Source of the DNA: Bradyrhizobium lablabi | Lineage (GTDB): Bacteria; Pseudomonadota; Alphaproteobacteria; Rhizobiales; Xanthobacteraceae | Direction: 5' to 3' | Assembly (NCBI RefSeq): GCF_900141755.1 | Contig: NZ_LT670844.1 | Location: forward strand, 3,224,001-3,288,000 | DNA length: 64,000 nucleotides | Shown: one piece after another, positions 17,185-26,479 of the stretch | Layout: every line of letters starts with the position of its first letter | How positions within the stretch are numbered: position 1 is the stretch's first letter | Notes under the pieces: generated by a model | What the model was told of the DNA's origin: nothing | The model's database searches: none | The model's input: the letters and a program-made list of their open reading frames with translations, nothing else | Translations under genes and position numbers: made by a program

Positions 17185-18570
17185 ATGTCGACGGAAATAA
17201 TCTCGGCGGAGCGCCCGGCCGCAGTCGATGGCCTGCCGGCGGAACGCCGGGCATGGGCGGCGGCCGCGATTTTCACCGCGCTCGCGATGGCCTCGCTCGA
17301 TACGGCGATCGCCAATATCGCGCTCCCCGCCATCGCCGCCGATCTGCATGTCGGCCCGGCCGACGTCATCTGGGTGGTGAACGTCTACCAGATTGCTCTG
17401 GTGGCAACGCTGTTGCCGCTCGGCGCGCTTGGTGAAATCGTCGGTCATCACCGGATTTATCTCAGTGGCCTCTTGCTGTTCACGCTGGCGTCGCTGCTCT
17501 GCGCCTGCGCCTGGTCATTGGAAAGCCTGTTGATCGCGCGGGTGCTGCAGGGGCTGGGCGCCAGCGGCATCATGAGCGTGAATACGGCGCTGGTTCGTTA
17601 CGTTTATCCGGGCCGCCTGCAGGGCCGCGGTTTCGGGAACAACGCGATGGTGGTCGCGACCGCCTTCACGCTCGGCCCGACGATTGCCTCCGGCATCCTG
17701 GCGATCGGGCCGTGGAGCTGGTTGTTCGCCGTCAACATCCCGTTCGGCGTGGCGGCGATGCTGATCGGCCTGAAGACGTTGCCGCGGACCCCGAGGGCGA
17801 CGCATGCCTTCGATTTTCCCGGCGCGCTGCTCGCCGCAAGCTGTCTCGGCCTTTTCATTCTGGGAATCGGAAGTGCGGCGCATCACGCGCGGATCGAACT
17901 TGTCTTGTCCGAACTTGCCGCCGCCGTGCTGCTGGGCTTTATCGTGATCCGCCGGCAGGCCGATCATCCGGCGCCGATGCTGCCGATCGACCTGTTTCGC
18001 CGGCCGCTGTTCGCGCTGTCGACGGCGACCGCGATCTGCTCGTTTGCGGTGCAGGGCCTGGCGTTCGTCTCGCTGCCATTTTATTTCGAGGACGTTCTCG
18101 GCAGATCGCAGGTCGAGACCGGGTTCTTCATGACCCCGTGGCCGCTGGTGGTCGCGGTGATGGCGCCGATCGCGGGACGGCTGTCCGATCGCTACCCCGC
18201 GGGCATCCTCGGCAGCATCGGCCTCGCTTTGCTTGGTGTCGGGATGGGGCTGTTGGCGATGCTTCCTGCAAATCCGCATCTCCTCGACATCGTCTGGCGG
18301 ATGGCGATCTGCGGATGCGGCTTCGGCTTTTTCCAGGCCCCGAACATGAAGGCGCTGATGTCCAGCGCCCCTCCCGGCCGCAGCGGAGCCGCGAGCAGCA
18401 TCGTGGCGACCGCACGCCTGACCGGGCAAACCACCGGCGCGGCGCTGGCGGCGCTGTGCTTTAACCTCGCCGGCCGTGAAGGCGCCACCACCGCGCTGGT
18501 GCTCGGCGCGGGATTCGCCGCGATTGGATGCGTGATGAGCAGCCTGCGGCTGATGGTCAGGGCGCAATAA
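17185..18570 (+). CDS. DHA2-family MFS multidrug efflux permease
   Basis: 461 residues with about fourteen predicted membrane segments, the count typical of the DHA2 (EmrB/QacA) family. The first segment carries [18 protein letters not shown], a family variant of the LDxTIVNVALP motif C-like opening. [15 protein letters not shown] then leads into the second segment. ATG 17185 is chosen over the in-frame ATG 17155 because it lies nearer the first segment. Such permeases export drugs by proton antiport, usually with an EmrA-type adaptor, but no adaptor gene is next to it here. Confidence 0.88.
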   Translation: MSTEIISAERPAAVDGLPAERRAWAAAAIFTALAMASLDTAIANIALPAIAADLHVGPADVIWVVNVYQIALVATLLPLGALGEIVGHHRIYLSGLLLFTLASLLCACAWSLESLLIARVLQGLGASGIMSVNTALVRYVYPGRLQGRGFGNNAMVVATAFTLGPTIASGILAIGPWSWLFAVNIPFGVAAMLIGLKTLPRTPRATHAFDFPGALLAASCLGLFILGIGSAAHHARIELVLSELAAAVLLGFIVIRRQADHPAPMLPIDLFRRPLFALSTATAICSFAVQGLAFVSLPFYFEDVLGRSQVETGFFMTPWPLVVAVMAPIAGRLSDRYPAGILGSIGLALLGVGMGLLAMLPANPHLLDIVWRMAICGCGFGFFQAPNMKALMSSAPPGRSGAASSIVATARLTGQTTGAALAALCFNLAGREGATTALVLGAGFAAIGCVMSSLRLMVRAQ

Positions 18571-18664
18571 CGGTCAGGCGCGCTTCCTTGGCGTTTGCTC
18601 ATTGACGCCTGTGCATCGGCATAGGACATTCCGGTCGATGCGTAAGCGAAGCTGGGAATCGGCC

Positions 18665-19900
18665 ATGACCGTCCACCATTTCAAGAATTTCGAGATGCTC
18701 GATCCCGACGCCGGGGAATTGCGTGGCGGTTACGAACTTGTCGTCGAAGGCGACAGGATCAAGGAAGTATCAGCCGGGCCGATTAAGCTGGCAGAGGCCG
18801 GCGTCATCGACTGTGGCGGGCGCACGCTGATGCCCGGCCTGATCGACAGCCATGTGCATGTGGTGCTCTCGGAGGTCGCGCTCCGCAACCTCGAAAGCGT
18901 GCCGTTGACGCTGATGACCGCGCGCGCCGCCGAATTGATGCGCAGGATGCTCGACCGTGGTTTTACCAGCGTACGCGACACCGGCGGCGCCGACTGGGGC
19001 CTGAAGGAGGCCACGGAAAAATGGCTGCTGCCGGGGCCACGGCTGTTCATCGCCGGGCGCGCGATCGGCCCGACCGGCGGCCACAGCGACGGCCGCCGCC
19101 GCACCGATCTGGGCGCGCGCTGCCACTGCTGTAACGCGCTGACCTTCGCCATGGGCATCGCCGATGGCGTTTCCGAGGTCCGCCGCGTGGTGCGCGAGGA
19201 GATGCGCCAGGGCTGCGACCAGGTGAAGATCATGATGTCCGGCGGCGTCGCCTCGCCCTATGATCCCCTCGATAGCCTGCAGTTCTCGGTCGACGAGGTG
19301 ACGGCCGCCGTGGAAGAGGCGCGCGCCTTCGGCCGCTATGTCTGCGCCCACGCCTACACGCCGGAAGCCATCACCCGCGCCGCGCATGCCGGCGTGCGCA
19401 CCATCGAGCACGGCAACCTGATCGATGATGCTTCCGCCAGGCTGATGGCCGAGAAGGGCATGTTCCTGGTCGCCAATCTCGTCACCTATTTCGAGATGAA
19501 GAAGCGTGCCGCCGAATACGGCATGAGTTCGGACATGCTGGCCAAGAACGACCTCGTCATCGAAGGCGCCCTGAAATCGCTCGAGATTTGCAAGCGCCAC
19601 GGCGTTCCCGTCGCCTACGGCACCGATCTGCTCGGCCAGTTGCAGGTGGCGCAGTCGGAGGAATTTGCGCTGCGCGCGCAAGTGCTGTCGCCGGCCGAAA
19701 TCATCCGCTCGGCCACCACGATCGGCGCGCAAGTGGTGCGGATGGAGGGCAAGCTCGGCTGCCTGAAGCCGGACGCCTTCGCCGATCTGCTCGTCGTCGA
19801 TGGCAATCCGCTAAAAACCCTGACGCTGTTACAGGGCCAAGGCCGGCACCTTTCGGCGATCATGAAGGGCGGGCGCTTCCACAAGAACCGGCTGCAGTGA
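18665..19900 (+). CDS. Prolidase-like amidohydrolase, tandem copy 1
   Basis: 411 residues of the amidohydrolase superfamily. Metal and catalytic residues are visible: DSHVH (HxH) near residue 61, VKIMMSGG with the Lys expected to be carboxylated near residue 187, His in CAHAYT, His in IEHGNLIDD, and Asp in AYGTDLLG. This layout matches the imidazolonepropionase-related branch that includes Xaa-Pro and Xaa-basic dipeptidases. A CHCCN motif near residue 155 is shared with the paralogue. ATG 18665 follows a stretch without similarity. The start codon of the next gene overlaps this stop. It begins a cluster with an ABC transporter and an M24 peptidase, so dipeptide or imide hydrolysis after uptake is likely. 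Confidence 0.85.
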   Translation: MTVHHFKNFEMLDPDAGELRGGYELVVEGDRIKEVSAGPIKLAEAGVIDCGGRTLMPGLIDSHVHVVLSEVALRNLESVPLTLMTARAAELMRRMLDRGFTSVRDTGGADWGLKEATEKWLLPGPRLFIAGRAIGPTGGHSDGRRRTDLGARCHCCNALTFAMGIADGVSEVRRVVREEMRQGCDQVKIMMSGGVASPYDPLDSLQFSVDEVTAAVEEARAFGRYVCAHAYTPEAITRAAHAGVRTIEHGNLIDDASARLMAEKGMFLVANLVTYFEMKKRAAEYGMSSDMLAKNDLVIEGALKSLEICKRHGVPVAYGTDLLGQLQVAQSEEFALRAQVLSPAEIIRSATTIGAQVVRMEGKLGCLKPDAFADLLVVDGNPLKTLTLLQGQGRHLSAIMKGGRFHKNRLQ

Positions 19901-21138
19901 TGTCCCAGCAAATCCTGTTCAGGAATTTCGAACTGCTCGAACCTTCCTTCGGCGAGCTTCGCGGCGGCTACGAGCTGCTGGTCGAGGGCGACACCGTCAA
20001 GGAGCTCAGCGCGACGCCGATCAAAACCACCGAAGCTGGCGTGATCGACTGCGGCAAGCGCACCTTGATGCCGGGGCTGATCGACAGCCACGTCCATGCC
20101 ATCCACAGCGAGGTCAATGTTCGCTTCATGGAGATGATGCCGCTGACGCTGATCACCGCGCGTGCGGCGACGCGATTGCGCGCCATGCTCGACCGCGGTT
20201 TTACGACGGTGCGCGACACCGGCGGGGCCGACTGGGGCATCAAGACCGCCATCGAAACCGGACATATCGTCGGCCCGAGGCTTTTTATCGCGGGCCAGTC
20301 GATCGGCCCCACCGGCGGCCATTCGGATTCGCGCCGGCGCACCAACAGAGGCGGCGAATGCGTCTGCTGCAACGGCCTGCAGTTCAAATCCGCCGTCGCC
20401 GACGGCGTCGACGAGGTCCGCAAATCCGCCCGCGAGCAGATGCGCCAGGGCGCCGACCATGTGAAGATCATGATGTCCGGCGGCGTCGCCTCGCCCTACG
20501 ATCCGCTCGACAGCTTGCAATTCTCCGATGGCGAAGTCAGCGCCGCGGTGGAAGAGGCAACCGCCTTCGGCCGCTACGTCTGCGCCCATGCCTATTCCGC
20601 CGAGGCCATCAGCCGCGCCGCGCGGCTTGGCGTCCGCACCATCGAGCACGGCAATCTGATCGACGACGCGTCCGCCAGACTGATGGCGGAAAAGGGCATG
20701 TACCTGGTTGCGAACCTCGTCACTTATTACGCGATGAAAGACCGGGCCGCCCAGTACGGCATGATCGGCGAAAGCCTCGCCAAGAACGAAATCGTGCTGC
20801 AGGGCGGGCTGAAGTCGCTCGAGATCTGCAAGCGCCATGACATCCCCGTCGCCTATGGCAGCGATTTGCTCGGCGAGTTGCACTGGGACCAGTCGAAGGA
20901 GTTCACGATCCGCCAGGAAGTCGTCTCGCCGATCGAGATCATCCGCTCGGCGACCACGATCGGCGCCGAAATCCTGCGTATGAAGGGCAAAGTGGGCACC
21001 TTGCAGCCGGGCGCCTTTGCCGACGCCATCCTTGTGGACGGCAATCCGCTGAAAGACCTTGCGCTGCTGGGCGATCAAGGCAAACATCTCTCTCTGATCA
21101 TGAAGGCAGGGATCTTGCATAAGAACCGGCTGAATTGA
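19900..21138 (+). CDS. Prolidase-like amidohydrolase, tandem copy 2
   Basis: 412 residues, about two-thirds identical by eye to the preceding gene over the full length. The same ligands are kept: DSHVH, VKIMMSGG, CAHAYS, IEHGNLIDD and AYGSDLLG. The cysteine motif reads CVCCN. Differences concentrate near residues 65-120 and 290-330, near the active-site loops, so the two copies may differ in substrate. The start ATG overlaps the upstream stop (TGATG), giving translational coupling. The pair is a tandem duplication at the head of the transport and peptidase operon. Confidence 0.85.
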   Translation: MSQQILFRNFELLEPSFGELRGGYELLVEGDTVKELSATPIKTTEAGVIDCGKRTLMPGLIDSHVHAIHSEVNVRFMEMMPLTLITARAATRLRAMLDRGFTTVRDTGGADWGIKTAIETGHIVGPRLFIAGQSIGPTGGHSDSRRRTNRGGECVCCNGLQFKSAVADGVDEVRKSAREQMRQGADHVKIMMSGGVASPYDPLDSLQFSDGEVSAAVEEATAFGRYVCAHAYSAEAISRAARLGVRTIEHGNLIDDASARLMAEKGMYLVANLVTYYAMKDRAAQYGMIGESLAKNEIVLQGGLKSLEICKRHDIPVAYGSDLLGELHWDQSKEFTIRQEVVSPIEIIRSATTIGAEILRMKGKVGTLQPGAFADAILVDGNPLKDLALLGDQGKHLSLIMKAGILHKNRLN

Positions 21139-21165
21139 TCGTTAGGCGCCCGTAGAGAGACTATC

Positions 21166-21996
21166 TTGATCGTCGTACAGGGGTGGACATCATCACGCAT
21201 GGTCGGCCGCATGGCGCTTCGAGCCGCGGCCGGCGTGTCGCTAGCGTATATCCTGCTGCCGATGTTTTTCGTGATCTGGCTGGCGTTCTTCGCGCAGGAA
21301 ATTCCGTCGTTCCCCCCGGAAGGCTATTCGCTGAAATGGTTTCGGGCCATTGCCAGCAATGACCGATTCGTCACGGGATTTCTGCTCAGCCTGCAGGTCG
21401 CGCTGGTCGCGACATCGATCGGCCTCGCGATCGGCGTTCCCGCAGCGGTTTGCCTGGTGCGAGGGCGTTTTGCCGGACGTGAGGCAGTGAACAATCTTTT
21501 GCTGCTGCCGCTGATCGTGCCGGGCATCGTGCTTGGCATCGCGCTCTATGTCTTCCATGTCGAAGCCGAGATCGCGACCGGCTGGCCGATCCTCGGTTCG
21601 CTCAGTGGCCTGATCGCCGGCCATGTGCTGATCACCGTTCCCTGGACGGTGCGCCTGATCACGGCAAGCCTCGTCGGCATGGATCGCACCGTGGAGGAAG
21701 CCGCCCAAAACCTCGGCGCCGATCGCCTGACCACGTTCCGGCGCGTCACCCTGCCCGCCATTTTGCCGGGCATCGTCGCGGCCGCCTTGTTTGGCTTCAT
21801 CGCCTCGTTCGGGAATCTGGAAATGAGCCTGTTCCTGGTCGGTCCCGGGCGCACGACGCTGCCAATCGCGATCCTGCAATATCTAGAGTGGAAGATCGAC
21901 CCGACGATTGCAGCGGTGTCGGTGCTGCAGATCCTGTTTATCGGCGGCGCCATGCTGCTGACCGATCGCTTCGTCAAAATAGGCCGTGTGGTCTGA
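21166..21996 (+). CDS. ABC transporter permease, polyamine/opine type (PotC-like)
   Basis: 276 residues, about six membrane segments. The permease EAA loop is clear: EEAAQNLGADRLTTFRRVTL near residue 180, which docks on the ATPase. The N-terminal IPSFPPEGYSLKWF matches the PotC/YdcV subfamily. The start is either TTG 21166, with GAGAG eight bases upstream, or ATG 21199, which has no clear ribosome site. It is separated from the ATPase gene by two bases. It pairs with the second permease at 24152 to form the channel. Confidence 0.9.
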   Translation: MIVVQGWTSSRMVGRMALRAAAGVSLAYILLPMFFVIWLAFFAQEIPSFPPEGYSLKWFRAIASNDRFVTGFLLSLQVALVATSIGLAIGVPAAVCLVRGRFAGREAVNNLLLLPLIVPGIVLGIALYVFHVEAEIATGWPILGSLSGLIAGHVLITVPWTVRLITASLVGMDRTVEEAAQNLGADRLTTFRRVTLPAILPGIVAAALFGFIASFGNLEMSLFLVGPGRTTLPIAILQYLEWKIDPTIAAVSVLQILFIGGAMLLTDRFVKIGRVV

Positions 21997-21998
21997 CG

Positions 21999-23051
21999 AT
22001 GGCGCGCCTGCAGTTGAGTAGCGTCACCAAGTCCTACGGCGACTTCAAGGCTGTTGACGATGTCTCGCTCGAGATCGCCGATGGCGAATTCCTGGTGCTG
22101 CTCGGCCCCTCCGGCTGCGGCAAGACCACGACATTGCGCATCGTCGCCGGTTTCGTCGAGCCGACCGCCGGCAGCGTGCGCCTCGGCAAGGATGACATTA
22201 CCGCGCTGCCGCCGTGGAAACGCAACGCCGGGCTCGTGTTCCAGAGCTATGCGCTGTTCCCGCATATGACGGTGAACGAGAACATCGCCTTCGGCCTCGA
22301 GATGCGCAGGATGCCGAAGGCCGAGATGGCGCCGAAGATCACGGAAGCCTTGCGCCTGGTGCGGCTCGATCATCTCGGCGACCGGCTGCCGCGGCAATTA
22401 TCCGGCGGCCAGCAGCAGCGCGTCGCGCTGGCGCGCGCGCTGGTGTTCCGGCCCGACGTGCTGCTGCTCGATGAGCCCTTGTCCAATCTCGATGCCAAGT
22501 TGCGCGGTGAGGTGCGGGTCGAAATCCGCGAATTGCAGCGAAAACTCGGACTAACCACTGTGATGGTGACCCACGACCAGGAGGAGGCGTTGACCATGGC
22601 TGACCGCCTTGTCGTCATGAGCGAGGGCCGGATCCGCCAGATCGGATCGCAGCAGGATCTCTACGAGCGGCCTGCGGAAAAATTCGTCGCCGATTTCGTC
22701 GGCCGCTCGACCTTTATCGATGGCCGCCGGGATGGCCCCGGGCGCTTCGTCTCGGCCGGCGGTCTCATCGTCGCCTGCGAAGGCAACGGCAGCGGCAGCG
22801 CATCGCTGGCGCTGCGCCCCGAACGGCTGGCGCTGATGTCGGCGGCGGCAGCTGCGATGGACAACTGCTTTCCCGGAACGGTCGAATTCATCTCCTATCT
22901 CGGATCGCAGGTCGATCTGCACGTCCGCCTGTCGCCAAAGGAACGCGTCATCGTGCAAATCCAGAACCGGCCGGAAGCGCCGCTGCCGGTGATCGGAGAA
23001 CAGGTCCATGTCGGCTGGAGCAAATCGACAGGCCGGGTGTTTCAATCATAA
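21999..23051 (+). CDS. ABC transporter ATPase, polyamine/opine type (PotA-like)
   Basis: 350 residues. Walker A GPSGCGKTT, Q-loop FQSYALFPHMTV, signature LSGGQQQRVALARAL, Walker B VLLLDEPLSNLD and the H-loop VTHDQEEAL are all intact. The last 110 residues form a TOBE_2 regulatory domain (LALRPERLAL onward), typical of the PotA/UgpC group. The ATG follows the permease stop by two bases. It energises import of the ligand bound by the receptor encoded next. Confidence 0.96.
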   Translation: MARLQLSSVTKSYGDFKAVDDVSLEIADGEFLVLLGPSGCGKTTTLRIVAGFVEPTAGSVRLGKDDITALPPWKRNAGLVFQSYALFPHMTVNENIAFGLEMRRMPKAEMAPKITEALRLVRLDHLGDRLPRQLSGGQQQRVALARALVFRPDVLLLDEPLSNLDAKLRGEVRVEIRELQRKLGLTTVMVTHDQEEALTMADRLVVMSEGRIRQIGSQQDLYERPAEKFVADFVGRSTFIDGRRDGPGRFVSAGGLIVACEGNGSGSASLALRPERLALMSAAAAAMDNCFPGTVEFISYLGSQVDLHVRLSPKERVIVQIQNRPEAPLPVIGEQVHVGWSKSTGRVFQS

Positions 23052-23089
23052 TATCTCTGCCAACCCATCAACGCCCCGGAGGCATCACC

Positions 23090-24133
23090 ATGACCAAGCC
23101 AAAATCCCGCCGTGAGGTACTGCTCGGCGCAGCGGCACTGGCCGGCGCGGCCTATCTGCCGCGCGCGGCATCGGCCGAGGGGAAAGGCCGCATCGTTGTC
23201 GGCACCTGGGGCGGCGACTACGCCCGGCTGCTCAACAAGAATATCGAGGTGCCGATCCTGATCAAGGACGGCTGGGAGGTGGTGCAGGATCAGGCCGGCG
23301 ATCCCGAACGGCGGTCAAAGATGCTCGCCGAAGTGCGGTTGCCGCGCGGCACGTCCGATGTGCAGGGTCTTTCGGCGCTGAACATGTTCCAGATGCACGA
23401 CGCCGGCACTATTTTGCCGATCGACTACGGCAAGCTGAAGAACGCGGCCAATCTGCTGCCGTCGATGAAATATCCCTACGGTATCGGCCAGATCTATTCC
23501 GGCAAGGTCGGCGTCTACAATCCGAAGCTGATCACGACCGCGCCCACAAGCTACAAGGACGTGTTCGATCCCAAGCACGGCAACAAGCTCGGTATCATCG
23601 ACATCCAATACCAATACACCATGGTCTGCGCGGCGCTTGCCGCCGGCGGCAAGGTTGGCGATCTCGAACCCGGCAAGAAGCTGCTGCTGGAGTGCAAGAA
23701 CGCCGGCATGCGCATCTATCCGACCAACGAGGCGTTCGCTCAAGGGCTGAAGTCGGAGGAGTTCGGCATCGGCGTGATGTGGAAGGCGCGCGTCGTGCAA
23801 TGGCAGAACGCGGGCATTTCCGTCACCGCCATTACCCCCACCGAAGGCGCGCTTGCCTATGTTTCGGGTTTTGTCATTCCGAAGAACGCGCCCAACAAGG
23901 ACGGCGCCTACGCCTATCTGGACGCCATGCTGGACAAGGGCGCGCAGGAAGCCTTTGCCGTCGACATGGGCTACAATCCGACCGTCACCAACGCCGTGGT
24001 CGCGCCCGATCTCAACAAGCGCATCGGCTTCACCTCCGACGAGGTCAAGAAACTGGTCGATCTCGACTACGACTACATGAACAAGAACGACGTCGACTTC
24101 AAGGAATGGTGGGACAAGGTGCTCAAGAGCTGA
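23090..24133 (+). CDS. Periplasmic solute-binding protein (PotD/opine type)
   Basis: 347 residues. The N-terminus has a twin-arginine-like signal (KSRREVLLGAAALAGAAYL) ending near ASAEGK, so Tat export is likely. The mature part begins IVVGTWGGDYARLLNK, characteristic of the SBP_bac_8 group that binds polyamines, opines or iron chelates. Shine-Dalgarno GGAGG lies nine bases before ATG 23090. It is the specificity component of the surrounding transporter. The ligand is not certain; the adjacent peptidases argue for a small peptide or amino-acid conjugate rather than a free polyamine. Confidence 0.9.
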   Translation: MTKPKSRREVLLGAAALAGAAYLPRAASAEGKGRIVVGTWGGDYARLLNKNIEVPILIKDGWEVVQDQAGDPERRSKMLAEVRLPRGTSDVQGLSALNMFQMHDAGTILPIDYGKLKNAANLLPSMKYPYGIGQIYSGKVGVYNPKLITTAPTSYKDVFDPKHGNKLGIIDIQYQYTMVCAALAAGGKVGDLEPGKKLLLECKNAGMRIYPTNEAFAQGLKSEEFGIGVMWKARVVQWQNAGISVTAITPTEGALAYVSGFVIPKNAPNKDGAYAYLDAMLDKGAQEAFAVDMGYNPTVTNAVVAPDLNKRIGFTSDEVKKLVDLDYDYMNKNDVDFKEWWDKVLKS

Positions 24134-24151
24134 GCGGGCATCGACGATCCG

Positions 24152-25036
24152 ATGGCCACGACCGCTCCAGCGCAATTTCAGTCCGACGAGGCGCCGACCT
24201 CTTTGCTCTCGGCCTCGACGCTGGTCGGACCGGCGACGGTGTTCGTGGCCGCCGGTCTCCTGGTGCCGCTGGCGATCCTGCTGCGTTACAGCTTCAATCG
24301 TTTCGATCCGCGGCGGATGATGGTGGAGACGTTCTCGCTCGACAACTACGTGAAATTCTTCGCCGATCCCTATTACACCGGCGTGCTGTGGACGACGTTG
24401 CGGGTCGCGGCCCTTTGCACCGTGATTTGCCTGGTGATGGCTTTGCCGCTCGCCTATGTGCTGGCGCGCACCCGGTCGCGGTACAAGAATGTGCTGATCA
24501 TGCTGGTGGTGCTGCCGCTATTCGTCGGCAACGCGGTGCGCGCAGCCGGCTGGATGACCCTGTTCGGCTCAAAAGGCTTTCTCAACGTCACCCTGATGCA
24601 GTTCGGCGCGATCAGCGAGCCGCTGCAGCTCATGTATACCGAGGGCGCCGTCGTTGCCGGCATCATCGCCGTCAACCTGCCCTACATGGTGCTGACCTTG
24701 CAGAGCGTGATCGAAGGCATCAACCGCAATGTCGAGGAGGCCGCCTTCAGTCTCGGCGCAGGTCCCATGACGATGTTTCGCCGCGTGCTGCTGCCGCTGT
24801 CGCTGCCCGGCATCCTCGCCGGCACCATCTTGACGTTCATTTTGGGCATGAACGCCTATGCGACGCCGGTGCTGCTCGGCGGGCCCAAATTCAGGATGAT
24901 GGCGCCGCTGGTTTACGGACAATTTCAGCTCAACAACTGGCCGTTCGGCGCGTCCGCCGCGTTCGTCCTGATGACCGCGACGCTCGGGCTGACTGCGAGC
25001 GCGAATATCCTGATACAGCGCCGGTTTCGGCGATGA
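24152..25036 (+). CDS. ABC transporter permease, polyamine/opine type (PotB-like)
   Basis: 294 residues, about six membrane segments after a 25-residue cytoplasmic lead. The EAA loop is EEAAFSLGAGPMTMFRRVLL near residue 195. The segment RYSFNRFDPRRMMVETFSL is typical of the PotB/YdcU subunit. It begins 18 bp after the receptor gene and is followed by the peptidase gene after 19 bp. It completes the importer with the permease at 21166 and the ATPase. Confidence 0.92.
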   Translation: MATTAPAQFQSDEAPTSLLSASTLVGPATVFVAAGLLVPLAILLRYSFNRFDPRRMMVETFSLDNYVKFFADPYYTGVLWTTLRVAALCTVICLVMALPLAYVLARTRSRYKNVLIMLVVLPLFVGNAVRAAGWMTLFGSKGFLNVTLMQFGAISEPLQLMYTEGAVVAGIIAVNLPYMVLTLQSVIEGINRNVEEAAFSLGAGPMTMFRRVLLPLSLPGILAGTILTFILGMNAYATPVLLGGPKFRMMAPLVYGQFQLNNWPFGASAAFVLMTATLGLTASANILIQRRFRR

Positions 25037-25055
25037 CGATTGAAAGGGGATTCTG

Positions 25056-26273
25056 ATGACGGTTGGTGTCGGCGGTTCGACCGCGGAGGCGGAACTCGCC
25101 GCTCTCAAGAACATGCGTGGCGACGTGCCACCGATCGGTGTCGATGAGCGGCTCAAGCGCATCGCCCGGGCGCAATCGATCATGCGCGAGAAAGGCATCG
25201 ACGCGCTCTATCTCGATGTCTCCTCGAGCATGACCTATTTTACCGGATTGAAATTCCGCCGCACCGAGCGCATGCACAGCGCGGTGCTGCCGGCGCGCGG
25301 CGAGATCGTCTATGTCTCGCCGGCCTTCGAGGTCGAGAAGCTCAAGACCATGCTCTCCTTCGGCGACAAGATCGCGGTCTGGGAGGAGGATGAGGATCCG
25401 ACCGCGACCGTCACCGAAACCGTGCGGGCGCTTGGCTATCCCTCTGGCACGATCGCCGTCGATGAGGCGACGCCGTTTTTCACCTTCGACGGCCTGCGCC
25501 GCGCCGGCAACGCCTACACTTTTATCAATTCCATCGACGTGACTGCCGGTTGCCGCATGATCAAGTCCGAGCAGGAGCTGGCGCTGATGCAGACGGCGAA
25601 GAACATCACGCTGGAAGCGCACAAGGCCGCAGCCCGCATCATGCGCGAGGGCATCACCACCCCCGAGGTGCAGGCGTTTCTCACCGCCGCGCATCGCAAG
25701 CTCGGCTCGGAGGGCGATCCGCCGTTCAATGCGGTGCTGTTCGGCGAGGCGACGGCCTATCCGCACGGCGTCCCCTATCCGCAGACGCTGAAAGACGGCG
25801 ACATGATCCTGATCGACACCGGCGCGCCGGTCGATGGCTATCTCTCTGATATCACGCGCTCCTACGTGTTCGGCGAACCGACCAAGCGCCAACGCGACGT
25901 CTGGAATCTGGAGAAGGCGGCGCAGGCCGCGGGCTTCGCGGCCGCCAAGCCCGGCAACCGCTGCGAGGACATCGACATCGCCGCCCGCGGCGTGATTAAC
26001 GGCGCCGGCTTCGGCCCCGGCTATGCCACGCCCGGCCTTCCGCACCGCACCGGCCACGGCATCGGGCTGGACGTGCACGAATGGCCCTATCTCGTGAAGG
26101 GCGACAAGACCGTACTGAAGCCCGGCATGACCTTTTCGAACGAACCGACCATCTGCATCTACGGCGAATTCGGCGTGCGCCTCGAAGACCACATGGTGAT
26201 CACCGAAAACGGCGCCCGCTGGTTCACCCAGCCGGCCCATTCGGTCGACGATCCCTTTGGTTTGGACAAGTGA
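25056..26273 (+). CDS. M24-family metallopeptidase (Xaa-Pro aminopeptidase/creatinase-like)
   Basis: 405 residues with a creatinase-type N-terminal domain (residues 25-160) and a C-terminal pita-bread domain. The five metal ligands are all visible: Asp in LIDTGAPV, Asp in LSDITRSY, His in GHGIGLDVHEW, Glu in FSNEPTIC and Glu in RLEDHMV. The family includes Xaa-Pro aminopeptidases, ectoine hydrolases and creatinases. Its position as last gene of an importer operon that opens with two prolidase-like enzymes supports an Xaa-Pro dipeptidase or aminopeptidase role. An ectoine or creatine-type substrate remains possible. Confidence 0.9.
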   Translation: MTVGVGGSTAEAELAALKNMRGDVPPIGVDERLKRIARAQSIMREKGIDALYLDVSSSMTYFTGLKFRRTERMHSAVLPARGEIVYVSPAFEVEKLKTMLSFGDKIAVWEEDEDPTATVTETVRALGYPSGTIAVDEATPFFTFDGLRRAGNAYTFINSIDVTAGCRMIKSEQELALMQTAKNITLEAHKAAARIMREGITTPEVQAFLTAAHRKLGSEGDPPFNAVLFGEATAYPHGVPYPQTLKDGDMILIDTGAPVDGYLSDITRSYVFGEPTKRQRDVWNLEKAAQAAGFAAAKPGNRCEDIDIAARGVINGAGFGPGYATPGLPHRTGHGIGLDVHEWPYLVKGDKTVLKPGMTFSNEPTICIYGEFGVRLEDHMVITENGARWFTQPAHSVDDPFGLDK

Positions 26274-26281
26274 GGGCGAAA

Positions 26282-26425
26282 CTCCCTCTCCCCGCACTTC
26301 GCGGGGAGAGGGTTGGGGTGAGGGGCTGCCTCCGCAAATTCCGAACATACGTGCGCGCGGAGACCCCCCTCACCCGGATTGCTTCGCAATCCGACCTCTC
26401 CCCGCAAGCGGGGAGAGGTGAGTCG
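26282..26425. repeat. Dispersed palindromic repeat, family B (CTCTCCCCGC type)
   Basis: Three perfect hairpins in a row: CCCTCTCCCCGC-N5-GCGGGGAGAGGG (26284-26312), CGGATTGC-N3-GCAATCCG (26375-26393) and CCTCTCCCCGC-N2-GCGGGGAGAGG (26395-26418). The flanking GGGGTGAGGGG and CCCCTCACCC also pair with each other. It fills the gap between the convergent M24 and M29 peptidase genes and can act as a bidirectional terminator. This repeat type is common in Rhizobiales, from memory. Confidence 0.9.
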
Positions 26426-26479
26426 GACTCGTACACCGATTCAACTCAACACCATCACGCTCTAACGTCGTTGAACCCG

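Noticed and set aside
17515..18567. Minus-strand open frame of 350 codons opposite the DHA2 permease
   Set aside because: Low-complexity Arg/His/Gln-rich translation with no hydrophobic or motif pattern. The permease on the other strand has normal membrane segments.
19615..21120. Minus-strand open frame of about 500 codons opposite the second amidohydrolase
   Set aside because: The plus strand carries all metal ligands of an amidohydrolase; the minus frame repeats across both paralogues only because the genes are duplicates.
23692..25056. Plus-strand open frame of 454 codons overlapping the solute receptor and second permease
   Set aside because: Arg-rich frame-shifted shadow of two clear transporter genes.
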